A stretch of 64,000 nt of DNA. Origin: Pontibacter silvestris. GTDB lineage: Bacteria; Bacteroidota; Bacteroidia; Cytophagales; Hymenobacteraceae. Shown here piece by piece: positions 56,485 through 64,000 of this stretch (positions within the stretch are counted from its first letter, which is position 1; each line of letters opens with the position of its first letter). The notes under the pieces are model-generated. The model saw nothing but the letters and a program-made list of their open reading frames with translations, was not told the DNA's origin and did not search any database. Location: positions 238,151 to 302,150 of the forward strand of contig NZ_JAJJWI010000001.1 of NCBI RefSeq assembly GCF_020907275.1, written 5' to 3'. The translations under genes were made by a program, and so were the position numbers.

Positions 56485-57288
56485 ATGAAAGCAGTTTTAC
56501 TTGCTGGTGGTTTTGGCACCAGGATAAGCGAAGAAAGTGGTGTAAGACCAAAGCCAATGGTAGAAATAGGAGGAAAGCCTATCTTATGGCATATAATGAA
56601 AATATATTCCTATCACGGTATAAATGAATTTATTATCTGCTGTGGATATAAAGGACACATTATAAAAGAATATTTCGCCAACTACTGCCTTTACAATTCC
56701 GATGTAACTTTTGATATGCGCAAGAACAGTATGGAAGTACATAAGAACCATACAGAATCTTGGAAAGTAACGCTTGTAGACACCGGCGAAAGCACTATGA
56801 CAGGCGGACGTTTGAAACGGGTAAGAAAGTACATAGGCGACGAGACCTTTTGCCTGACTTATGGAGATGGAGTAAGTGATGTGAATATAACCGAAGCTAT
56901 AGCATTTCATAAGCAACAAGGCACGTTGGCTACTCTTACTGCTGTACAGCAACCTGGTCGTTTTGGAGCATTCACACTATCTGCTGAAGCAAAACAAGTA
57001 AACCAGTTTAAGGAAAAGCCCGAGGGTGGCGATATGCCCTGGATTAACGGAGGCTTCTTTGTTTTAGAACCGGGTGTCATGGATTATATAGAAGATGATA
57101 GTACCGTTTGGGAACGTAAGCCAATGGAAATGCTGGCTGAGGAAGGAGAGCTATCTGCCTATCGGCATACAGGTTTCTGGCAGCCAATGGATACCCTGCG
57201 GGATAAGAATGTGCTGGAAGAACTTTGGCAAAGCGGAAAAGCACCATGGAATGTTTGGCATAAAGTATTATCCGAGGCTGTTAACTAG
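56485..57288 (+). CDS. rfbF: Glucose-1-phosphate cytidylyltransferase
   Basis: 267 residues, normal length. The nucleotidyltransferase start is [33 protein letters not shown], with [10 protein letters not shown] for metal binding and [26 protein letters not shown] typical of RfbF. It makes CDP-glucose from CTP and glucose 1-phosphate. The usual next gene, CDP-glucose 4,6-dehydratase (rfbG), is not immediately present; see the findings. It is 11 bases upstream of the SAF-domain dehydrogenase. Confidence 0.93.
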   Translation: MKAVLLAGGFGTRISEESGVRPKPMVEIGGKPILWHIMKIYSYHGINEFIICCGYKGHIIKEYFANYCLYNSDVTFDMRKNSMEVHKNHTESWKVTLVDTGESTMTGGRLKRVRKYIGDETFCLTYGDGVSDVNITEAIAFHKQQGTLATLTAVQQPGRFGAFTLSAEAKQVNQFKEKPEGGDMPWINGGFFVLEPGVMDYIEDDSTVWERKPMEMLAEEGELSAYRHTGFWQPMDTLRDKNVLEELWQSGKAPWNVWHKVLSEAVN

Positions 57289-57299
57289 ACTTTTACATT

Positions 57300-58613
57300 A
57301 TGATTATAGTCGATAACTATTTACAAGCCCGTGAGCGGGAAGGAAACCCTATTCGTGTTGGCGTGTTTGGTGCCGGCGAGATGGCACAAGGTATGGTTAA
57401 CCAAATCATGCGATACACACCAGGCATGGAGGTGGCTGTAATAGCTAACAGAACTTTAAGCAAAGCGATTGATGCTTATGAGTACACTGATACCAAAGCG
57501 GAAGTATGTGAGGATTTAGAAGCATTGCAGCATTGCCTGGATAAAGGAGGCTATGCTGTAACAACTAATGCAGAACTACTGTGTGAGGTAAACGGACTTG
57601 ATATATTAGTTGAAGCTACAGGTACTATAGAATATGCAGCTAACCTGATTCTGAAAGCATTTGAGAATGGGAAACATGTGCTTATGTTTAACCCGGAAGT
57701 TGATGCCACACTTGGACCTATCTTAAAGGTATATGCCGATAAAGCTGGTGTTATGCTAAGCGGCTGCGATGGCGATCAGCCGGGCGTTATCATGAATCTT
57801 TACCGTTTTGTAAAAAGCATAGGTCTGAAGCCTGTGCTGTGCGGAAATATTAAAGGGCTGCAGGACTTTTACCGTAACCCAACAACGCAGGCAGGTTTTG
57901 CAGCGCAATGGCACCTGACACCAGAAATGGTAACTTCCTTTGCAGACGGAACTAAGATATCTATTGAGCAGGCATGTGTGGCAAATGCTACCGGAATGGG
58001 AGTTGCTAAACGCGGCATGCTTGGTTATCATTACAAAGGGCACATTGATGACATGGTGACTATGTACGATGCCGAAGAACTGGAGCGCTTGGGAGGCATT
58101 GTTGACTATGTAGTGGGGCCTAAACCTGGGCCAGGCGTTTTTGTATATGCCACCACCACCGATCCTAAAACAAAACATTACCTTAACTATGGTAAGCTGG
58201 GAGAGGGGCCTCTTTATAGTTTCTATACACCATACCACCTTATTTACTTCGAGATTCCACATTCTATTGCCAGAATGGTGCTTTTCAATGACATTATCAT
58301 GGCTCCTATTGCTGGTCCTGTGGTAGAGGTTATCACCATGGCTAAAACAGAACTGAAAGCCGGCAAGAAGCTGAATGGCATTGGCGGATACGATTATTAC
58401 GGGCAGTGTGAAAATGCGCCAACAGCTCGTCAGGAGAACCTGCTTCCTGTTGGGCTGGCTGAGGGTGCAGTTGTCAAGCGCGATCTTCCACGGGACCATG
58501 TAATTACTTTTGATGATGTAGAGCTACCAGAGGAAAATTTGGTACAGCGCCTGTACAAAGAACAGCTAAAAACTTTTTTCCCTGAACACTATAAGGAGAA
58601 CGTGCCAGCATAG
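57300..58613 (+). CDS. Homoserine-dehydrogenase-like NAD(P)-binding protein with SAF domain
   Basis: 437 residues. A Rossmann start VGVFGAGEMAQGMV (about 19-32), a central domain with NPTTQAGFAAQW and MTMYDAEELERLGG, and a C-terminal SAF domain (about 360-430; VGLAEGAVVKRDLPRDHVITFDDVELP). This is the COG4091-type family of predicted homoserine-dehydrogenase-like oxidoreductases, found in several sugar-nucleotide clusters. The SAF domain resembles antifreeze/sialic-acid synthase modules that bind sugar-like ligands. Exact substrate unknown; location between rfbF and an epimerase suggests a modified CDP-sugar. Confidence 0.85.
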   Translation: MIIVDNYLQAREREGNPIRVGVFGAGEMAQGMVNQIMRYTPGMEVAVIANRTLSKAIDAYEYTDTKAEVCEDLEALQHCLDKGGYAVTTNAELLCEVNGLDILVEATGTIEYAANLILKAFENGKHVLMFNPEVDATLGPILKVYADKAGVMLSGCDGDQPGVIMNLYRFVKSIGLKPVLCGNIKGLQDFYRNPTTQAGFAAQWHLTPEMVTSFADGTKISIEQACVANATGMGVAKRGMLGYHYKGHIDDMVTMYDAEELERLGGIVDYVVGPKPGPGVFVYATTTDPKTKHYLNYGKLGEGPLYSFYTPYHLIYFEIPHSIARMVLFNDIIMAPIAGPVVEVITMAKTELKAGKKLNGIGGYDYYGQCENAPTARQENLLPVGLAEGAVVKRDLPRDHVITFDDVELPEENLVQRLYKEQLKTFFPEHYKENVPA

Positions 58614-58653
58614 CGTCAGGAAAGAGATTATAAAGAACGAATAACCTATATCT

Positions 58654-59772
58654 ATGGAGAATACTGTTGCGGCTAAAAAGACTAATAAGGTTTTGCAGGA
58701 AGACATGGAAAACATTTTTCAGAACCTTTCAGCCGCAGAAAAAGATAAACTTAGAAATTCCACAGTGCTGATCACAGGTTGTGGAGGATTTCTGGGCTAT
58801 TACTTTATGCACTTCTTTGCTGCATTTGCCGAGGAGTTACAGTTAAAGAAAGTAATAGCCCTGGAGAACTTTCTGACAGGTACGAAAGACTGGCTGGATG
58901 ACCTGATAGGTAGTAACCCGGAGGTTTTTTCTTTACATGAGTTTAACGTTATAACAGATGATGTAGCAGATATTTCAGGTGCTGCTGAGGCTGACGTGGT
59001 CCTACATTTGGCGTCTATTGCATCGCCCACTTTTTATCGTATTTACCCTATTGAAACCGTAGATGCGAACATAACCGGTCTGCGTCGTCTGCTTGATTTT
59101 TATGCTGAAAAATCTGTAAAAGCATTTCTGTTCTTCTCCAGTAGCGAAATATATGGAGATCCGTTTCCTGAGTTCATTCCTACAAAAGAAGATTATCGAG
59201 GTAATGTAGCCACTATTGGTCCACGTGCCTGTTACGACGAAGCTAAACGTTTTGGAGAGACACTTTGCTATCTGTTTGCACAAAAGCACAAGATGCCAAT
59301 TGGGGTAGCCCGGCCATTTAATAACTATGGCCCAGGTATGAACATAAACGACAAACGGCTGCCTGCTGACTTTGCCAAAGCTATTGTGGAGGGGCGCGAC
59401 CTTGAAATTTTCTCTGACGGCACACCCACCCGTACTTTCTGCTATATTTCAGATGCCATTACTGGTTACCTGAAGGTGATGCTGCATGGAAAGTTTGATG
59501 TGTTCAACATAGGTATGGACAAACCTGAGCTTTCGGTGCGGGAGTTTGCAGAGATATTTAATAGGAAAGGAAACGAAATATGGGGCTATAGCGGGCAAAT
59601 AACTTTCCAGGAACCGGAAGACAAAGAATACCTAACGCATAACCCTAACAGACGCTGCCCTGATATCAGCAAAGCTAAGCAGTTGCTGGACTATAACCCG
59701 TCGGTGCATGTAGAAGATGGCATTGCCCGCTTTTTAGAGTTTTTACATATAAACAGAGGTAAATTAGTATAG
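58654..59772 (+). CDS. NAD-dependent epimerase/dehydratase (extended SDR)
   Basis: 372 residues. An N-terminal 35-residue helical lead, then ITGCGGFLGYY (GxxGxxG at 42-48), S163/S164 in FFSSSEIYG, and Y194-K198 in YDEAK, the catalytic triad of extended SDRs. RPFNNYGPGM and NPNRRCPDISKAK fit UDP-glucuronate decarboxylase or dehydratase relatives. As no rfbG is seen, this enzyme might act on the CDP-sugar made by RfbF or on a UDP-sugar from the next gene's dehydrogenase; sequence alone does not decide. Confidence 0.88.
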   Translation: MENTVAAKKTNKVLQEDMENIFQNLSAAEKDKLRNSTVLITGCGGFLGYYFMHFFAAFAEELQLKKVIALENFLTGTKDWLDDLIGSNPEVFSLHEFNVITDDVADISGAAEADVVLHLASIASPTFYRIYPIETVDANITGLRRLLDFYAEKSVKAFLFFSSSEIYGDPFPEFIPTKEDYRGNVATIGPRACYDEAKRFGETLCYLFAQKHKMPIGVARPFNNYGPGMNINDKRLPADFAKAIVEGRDLEIFSDGTPTRTFCYISDAITGYLKVMLHGKFDVFNIGMDKPELSVREFAEIFNRKGNEIWGYSGQITFQEPEDKEYLTHNPNRRCPDISKAKQLLDYNPSVHVEDGIARFLEFLHINRGKLV

Positions 59773-59773
59773 T

Positions 59774-61060
59774 ATGATAACAGTACTCGGACTTGGTTTT
59801 GTGGGCCTTACAACAGCCTTAGGCTTTAGTAAGAAAGGCTTTAAAGTATATGGAATTGATCTCGACAAACAAAGAGTTGACAGTATCAGCAACTATAACA
59901 TCCCTTTTTACGAACCACACCTGGACGAGGCGTTGAGGGAGGAATTAGGCAATAACTTTGTTGTGGACGCTCCGCTTGAAGAAGCCGTAAATAATAGCAA
60001 AGCAGTAATTATATGTGTGGGCACACCAAGTAACGAAGACGGAAGTGCTAATTTGTCTTATATTTTTAGCGCCGTAGAAAGTGTTTTTAAAGCAAGCGAG
60101 GGGGAGTTTAAAGTTATTGTTACCAAGTCTACAGTTCCTCCGTCTACTATCTCAAAAAAAGTAAAGCCTTTTGTAGAGGAGATGAACAGAGCTTACAACA
60201 AGCCCATAGGTTTAGCATCTAACCCGGAATTTTTACGCGAAGGCCATGCCTGGAACGACTTCATGAATCCAGACAGGGTGGTAATAGGAGTGGAAGATGA
60301 AGACTCCAAAGAGATTCTGAACCAGGTTTACATCCCTTTTAATGCTCCTGTGCATTATGTGAGTTATAATTCTGCAGAGTTTATCAAGTACCTTTCCAAC
60401 ACGCTGTTGTCTACGCTGATCAGTTTCTCTAACGAGATGGCTATGATCGCCGATCATATTGGAGATATTGATGTGCCGACAGCTTTTAAGATACTGCACC
60501 AGGATAAGCGCTGGTATGGTACACCTGCCGCCATGGCAAGTTATGTATACCCTGGCTGTGGCTATGGCGGTTACTGTTTACCCAAAGATACAGCTGCCCT
60601 CAACAGCATTGCGAAAGACCATGGCTTTGAGCCAAAAGTGCTGGAAGGAAACCTGAAGATTAATGAAGAGATAAAGGACTTTGTAGCAGAAAAAATTGCA
60701 GCTGTTGTTCCAAAAGAAAACACCATAGCTATACTTGGCCTTGCCTTTAAAAGCGGTTCAGATGATGTTCGTCTAACACCTAGTAAGTTTATCATTGAAA
60801 AGCTGCTGGCGAAAGGCTATACAAATATTGTTGCCTATGACCCTATGGCTAATGAGATTTTTGATAAGATGTATAACTTCCCAATTAAGTATGTAGGTTC
60901 TTTAGAAGATATTGTGGAGCAGGCAGACGACCTGGTACTGCTAACCGCATGGCCAGAGTTCAAAGAAAATAAAGACTTACTGCAAAGCAAGCGCCTGTTC
61001 GACTTCCGTTATACCTTAGCTGACTTACCAGCTTCAGTAGTTGGAGATACTTCTGCATAA
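59774..61060 (+). CDS. UDP-glucose/GDP-mannose-type nucleotide-sugar dehydrogenase
   Basis: 428 residues. GLGFVG at 6-11 binds NAD; TKSTVPPST (118-125), NPEFLREGHAW (150-160), and the catalytic cysteine C268 in YGGYCLPKD are complete; LAFKSGSDDVRLTPS marks the C-terminal domain. It performs two successive oxidations of a hexose nucleotide to a uronic acid. It starts one base after the preceding stop codon, so the two are tightly coupled. Confidence 0.94.
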   Translation: MITVLGLGFVGLTTALGFSKKGFKVYGIDLDKQRVDSISNYNIPFYEPHLDEALREELGNNFVVDAPLEEAVNNSKAVIICVGTPSNEDGSANLSYIFSAVESVFKASEGEFKVIVTKSTVPPSTISKKVKPFVEEMNRAYNKPIGLASNPEFLREGHAWNDFMNPDRVVIGVEDEDSKEILNQVYIPFNAPVHYVSYNSAEFIKYLSNTLLSTLISFSNEMAMIADHIGDIDVPTAFKILHQDKRWYGTPAAMASYVYPGCGYGGYCLPKDTAALNSIAKDHGFEPKVLEGNLKINEEIKDFVAEKIAAVVPKENTIAILGLAFKSGSDDVRLTPSKFIIEKLLAKGYTNIVAYDPMANEIFDKMYNFPIKYVGSLEDIVEQADDLVLLTAWPEFKENKDLLQSKRLFDFRYTLADLPASVVGDTSA

Positions 61061-61235
61061 TATATTACAGCATAAACAGATGGAATGGCTGAACGTCACA
61101 AGAAAAGTTTTGAGCTCTTAGCCATTGCTATTATTTATGTAGTTACCTGCTAACAAATAACGTCTGAATCAGTAGCAGTATTACTATTACCTGCATTTCA
61201 GCTATAACGATACCCATAAAGTAATTACAGCTTGT

Positions 61236-61787
61236 ATGATTTTTACAGAGACAAAGTTAAAAGGAGCATACATAATTGAGTTAAAAAAAATAGAAGACGA
61301 GCGAGGGTTCTTTGCCAGAGCCTGGTGCCAGAACGAAATGACGGAGCATGGTCTTGCTGACCGGGTATTGCAAACAAATGTATCTTTCAACCCAAAGAAA
61401 GGTACGTTGAGAGGGATGCACTATCAAGTGAAGCCCCATGAAGAAAGTAAGCTGGTGCGCTGTACCAGAGGAGCTATATTTGATGTTATTATAGATTTAC
61501 GTGTTAGTTCTGACTCATACAAGCAGTGGCTGGGGGTAAAGTTAACCGCAGATAATTACCGCATGCTATACGTTCCTGAAGGCTTTGCTCACGGCTATCT
61601 GACTTTAGAAGATAACACAGAAGTAACTTACCAGGTTTCAGAGTTCTATACACCTGGTGCTGAACAGGGCATCCGCTGGAACGACCCTGCTTTTAGAATC
61701 GAATGGCCGTTGGAGCCTCAGCTGGTTTCAGAGAAAGATAAAGCTCATGCAGACTTTGCAGGCCAACTTTATGAGTCTAGAGAATAA
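61236..61787 (+). CDS. rfbC: dTDP-4-dehydrorhamnose 3,5-epimerase-family protein
   Basis: 183 residues, normal. A cupin fold with IEDERGFFARAW, the catalytic-type H62 in RGMHYQ, an acid in DLRV, the signature FAHGYLTLEDNTEVTYQVSEFYTP, and IRWNDPAF. It epimerises a 4-keto-6-deoxy nucleotide sugar. No other rhamnose genes (rfbA/B/D) are in the window, so the true substrate could be a different 4-keto sugar. It is separated by 175 bases from the dehydrogenase. Confidence 0.9.
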   Translation: MIFTETKLKGAYIIELKKIEDERGFFARAWCQNEMTEHGLADRVLQTNVSFNPKKGTLRGMHYQVKPHEESKLVRCTRGAIFDVIIDLRVSSDSYKQWLGVKLTADNYRMLYVPEGFAHGYLTLEDNTEVTYQVSEFYTPGAEQGIRWNDPAFRIEWPLEPQLVSEKDKAHADFAGQLYESRE

Positions 61788-62028
61788 GATCTGTTGCTCT
61801 AACTTAAGCTGCTCTTAAAAGGTGTTGATGATGAAAGTAGGTTAAGAAGGTTTCTCTAGCATCGGCTTTAGCCTTTTATGAATATTTGCCTCGGCGGCAG
61901 GCACTCAAGTTTTTTCTTCTGGATAAAAGGCATAAAATAGGCGAATATTACTAAGGTGTTTTTTGTAGCTGGATAAGCAGTAGCCACAACACCATAAGCA
62001 AAGCCATTTTCTTCTACCATTCCACTCT

Positions 62029-62679
62029 CTATTCCTGAGCTGAATCAGGATACTCATAGTGATTATTGATCTTGATCTTCTCGATCTGCAGGTAATTTTT
62101 AAATTGATGAATAAGCTTATCCATTTCCTGCTCCTTTTGATGAAGAGCCACTACTTCTTCATTAGAGATTTCCAGTACAGGGCGTAAACGATTTAAGCTA
62201 TCATTTAGCTGCACAATTGCAGCTTCAACATGTTTGCGTAGCTCTGCGTTTTCTTCTGTAAGAAGGCTTTGTTGTAATTCCGCTATATACATCTCCAGAA
62301 ACTCTACCATGTGCCAGGGGTTATTGGGCTTATTCCAGGTAAAAGAGGTATTGCAGCGACGGCACTTATACGTGTTAATTTTCCAGCCGTGTTCTGTGGT
62401 AGTGCTTCCAGTGCGTTTCAGCATGTCTGCTTTAGTACATTTTGGGCAAGCGGCATTATCATCAATAATATTCTCTAGCCGCTCCCGTTTATCTAAAATG
62501 GCTGACCGGTTGTTGGCATGGTTATAAAGCTGTGTCTCCAGGTTCTGGCAGGCTTCCGTTAATTGTGAGTGTTCTGCACTTAGCTCTCCTGTTTGCATTA
62601 GCTGTCCGGCTCTTTTGCTAAAAAAGCGGATTAGTTTTATTAGTTCTCTCTCGTTTTGCTTCAGTGCTGGTTGGTTCAT
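62029..62679 (-). CDS. Zinc-ribbon coiled-coil protein of unknown function
   Basis: 216 residues, soluble. A central zinc ribbon with CPKC at about 79-82 and CRRC at about 106-109, flanked by long charged helices (residues about 5-60 and 130-210), likely coiled coil. No named family recognised. It may bind nucleic acid or serve as a scaffold. Not coupled to the heme genes (70 bases apart) but on the same strand. Confidence 0.75.
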   Translation of the reverse strand: MNQPALKQNERELIKLIRFFSKRAGQLMQTGELSAEHSQLTEACQNLETQLYNHANNRSAILDKRERLENIIDDNAACPKCTKADMLKRTGSTTTEHGWKINTYKCRRCNTSFTWNKPNNPWHMVEFLEMYIAELQQSLLTEENAELRKHVEAAIVQLNDSLNRLRPVLEISNEEVVALHQKEQEMDKLIHQFKNYLQIEKIKINNHYEYPDSAQE

Positions 62680-62749
62680 AAGTGTGTGGTTTTATCAAAG
62701 GTACAAAATATGCAGAACTCTTGCAGATGTACATAAAATTGCCGCTTGC

Positions 62750-63289
62750 TTAACCTCTTTCGCCAGGTTCGCGCAACCGCTTATAAATCCTAATCGCCAG
62801 CATCAGCATAGCAGAGAACAGGATAAGCCCGATTATTCCCCAAAGCATACTCAAGGAACTTTTTAGAACTACCAGAAAAACAATACTAATCAGAAAGAGC
62901 GTAGCCACCTCGTTCCAGATGCGTAATTGGGTAGAGTTGTATTTAATAACGCCCTGCTGTTGTTGCTTAAAAATATGGTGGCACAGGAAATGGTAAACGT
63001 ATAACCCCACAACAAAGCAAAGTTTCCAGACAAGCCAGGAAGGGATGGAGCCATACAGGTGCAGTATAGTCAGTCCGAAAATAAGTGTAAGCACAGCGGA
63101 AGGCCAGGTAATACCATACCATAGGCGTTTCTGCATTAGGCTAAATTGTTTGAACAATATGGAGCGTTCCGGCTCAGACTTTTCAGCAGCTTCGGCATAA
63201 TATATAAACAAACGCACAATATAGAAAAGGCCTGCAAACCAAGTCACCACAAATATGATATGTAAAGCTTTAATGTAAAAGAAGCTCAT
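62750..63289 (-). CDS. hemJ: HemJ-family protoporphyrinogen oxidase (CopD/DUF-like)
   Basis: 179 residues with four or five helices. IKALHIIFVVTWFAGLFYIVRLFIYY, QKRLWYGITWPSAVLTLIFG and WLVWKLCFVVGLYVYHFLCH carry the conserved His/Arg/Lys pattern of HemJ; the His at ALHII is the heme/haem-binding candidate. The family is annotated as CopD-like but in many bacteria performs the oxygen-dependent protoporphyrinogen IX to protoporphyrin IX step. Its neighbour is HemN, supporting the heme role. Confidence 0.85.
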   Translation of the reverse strand: MSFFYIKALHIIFVVTWFAGLFYIVRLFIYYAEAAEKSEPERSILFKQFSLMQKRLWYGITWPSAVLTLIFGLTILHLYGSIPSWLVWKLCFVVGLYVYHFLCHHIFKQQQQGVIKYNSTQLRIWNEVATLFLISIVFLVVLKSSLSMLWGIIGLILFSAMLMLAIRIYKRLREPGERG

Positions 63290-63372
63290 CTTTTTCAGAG
63301 AATTATTTGCTTCTGCAAAGGTAACGGTATTAAATGGTTTAATTAAGGATTTGTTCCTGTTGATAGCCTGCC

Positions 63373-63422
63373 AAAAAGAAAGCCGCAGTACTTATCCTTT
63401 GGCATGGATAGTAACTGCGGCC
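63373..63422 (-). terminator. Minus-strand terminator after hemN
   Basis: On the minus strand a GCCGCAGT stem with its complement and a loop holding a partial GGAT/ATCC stem, followed by TTTCTTTTTGG. It ends the hemN transcript. Confidence 0.75.
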
Positions 63423-63440
63423 TCTTTAAAACATGTCTTT

Positions 63441-64000
63441 TTATACAGATTTACTGAAAACTGGTGTGGCAGGTTTAGCATTCCAAAGTTTAGTGTCGAA
63501 GCACATGGCGATATTGCGCAGAAACGGCCTGCCGGCAGGCAACACTCTTACATGCTTTTGGCTGTACTCTACAAGACCATCTTCAGCTAAAGGCTGCAAC
63601 CGCACAAGAGCATCAGTAAAAAAGGATTGGTTCTGGAAGCTCCATGTGGTTTCCATGCGACACATCAGGTTTAATATATGCTGGCGTATTACCCAGTCTT
63701 CAGAGTTCAACTCATGCCCTTTAAACAAAGGCAACTGACCAGCTAAAACAGCTGCTTCGTATGCTTCGACTTCCTTTATGTTTTGCATAAAAGCAGTGCC
63801 TGTGTCTGATATGCTGGAAGCTCCTAAACCAATTAATAGTTCAGTGCGCTGTGGTGTGTAGCCCATAAAATTGCGGTGCAGAGTTCCTCGCTTTACTGCC
63901 AGACATAGCTCATCTTCTGGCAGAGCAAAGTGATCTAATCCTATTTCTACATACCCGGCTTCTTCAAGTAGGTTTCTGCCAAGTTCGTATAAGCCTCTTT
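63441..64000 (-). CDS. hemN: Oxygen-independent coproporphyrinogen III oxidase, C-terminal part
   Basis: The last 186 residues are present; the frame is open at the right edge, so the N-terminal radical-SAM part with the CxxxCxxC cluster lies outside. Visible signatures: EIGLDHFALPEDEL, RNFMGYTPQ, LIGLGASSISD, FMQNIKEVEAYE, QLPLFKGHEL, and RQHILNLMC, all typical of HemN. It decarboxylates coproporphyrinogen III to protoporphyrinogen IX without oxygen; HemJ then completes oxidation. The neighbour order hemN-hemJ supports one pathway, although 151 bases with a terminator lie between. Confidence 0.93.
   Translation of the reverse strand, partial: RGLYELGRNLLEEAGYVEIGLDHFALPEDELCLAVKRGTLHRNFMGYTPQRTELLIGLGASSISDTGTAFMQNIKEVEAYEAAVLAGQLPLFKGHELNSEDWVIRQHILNLMCRMETTWSFQNQSFFTDALVRLQPLAEDGLVEYSQKHVRVLPAGRPFLRNIAMCFDTKLWNAKPATPVFSKSV

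Noticed and set aside
57756..58499. 247-codon minus-strand frame opposite the SAF-domain dehydrogenase
   Set aside because: Composition (His, Cys, Ile-rich runs) is that of an antisense shadow; the plus-strand gene is coherent and in an operon.
61880..61950. Imperfect inverted repeat (AATATTTGCCT with a distant complement)
   Set aside because: The arms are 11 bases with a mismatch and separated by almost 50 bases; could be chance in this A+T-rich gap.

Overview
The window reads as a chromosomal segment of a member of the Bacteroidota, most likely an environmental Cytophagales bacterium of the Hymenobacteraceae/Pontibacter kind. The reasons are a PorP/SprF protein paired with a giant type IX secretion (T9SS) surface protein, a BT4734/VirE_N primase-like protein next to a DUF3987 ATPase, many small lipoproteins and beta-barrel proteins, a HemJ gene beside hemN, and modest G+C. 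Genus is inference. No rRNA, complete tRNA, CRISPR array or insertion sequence was seen, and no convincing Bacteroidota promoter (TTTG / TAnnTTTG) could be placed by eye.

Region 1 (1-9641) looks like an integrated genomic island, visibly more A+T-rich than the rest. From its right end leftwards it holds a tyrosine integrase, an unknown 344-aa protein, an excisionase-like HTH protein, an HTH protein with an Asp/Thr-rich linker, a DUF3987 ATPase, a BT4734 primase-like protein, and a tight three-gene cargo operon. The cargo is a PLD-nuclease/DEAH-helicase fusion, a 69-aa protein, and a DndD/SMC-like ATPase cut by the window edge. A tRNA 3'-end-like sequence plus terminator at 9617-9681 marks the probable right attachment site. 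The cargo operon is the best candidate for an undescribed (probably anti-phage) system.

Region 2 (10325-25841) is core and accessory metabolism: a DUF2892/SRPBCC protein with a zinc alcohol dehydrogenase, two paralogous small lipoproteins, a sodium:solute symporter, a decayed Gfo/Idh/MocA oxidoreductase, a secreted HExxH protease, a head-GIN lipoprotein, an M28 peptidase, a PI-PLC/purple-acid-phosphatase pair, a beta-barrel protein, an SDR and a Nudix hydrolase.

Region 3 (25904-45778) is mostly cell-envelope and housekeeping: a GH3 hexosaminidase with a lipoprotein, rhomboid plus DedA-like proteins, a tricorn-like S41 protease, a double-psi barrel protein, HD hydrolase, nucleoid-associated protein, porin, alpha/beta hydrolase, small hydrophilic and His-rich proteins, a multi-PAS histidine kinase with its receiver, and a decayed heavy-metal-associated (HMA) gene.

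Region 4 (45910-52663) is a T9SS pair: PorP/SprF and a 1906-aa repeat adhesin with a type B C-terminal sorting domain. A 1.1-kb gene-free, very A+T-rich stretch with one perfect hairpin follows.

Region 5 (53772-61787) is a surface-polysaccharide cluster: initiating sugar-phosphate transferase, WecB/TagA/CpsF glycosyltransferase, glucose-1-phosphate cytidylyltransferase, a SAF-domain dehydrogenase, an epimerase/dehydratase, a nucleotide-sugar dehydrogenase and an RmlC-type epimerase. Region 6 (62029-64000) holds a zinc-ribbon protein, HemJ and the C-terminal part of HemN. Most operons end in clear stem-loop terminators, several placed so as to serve converging genes.
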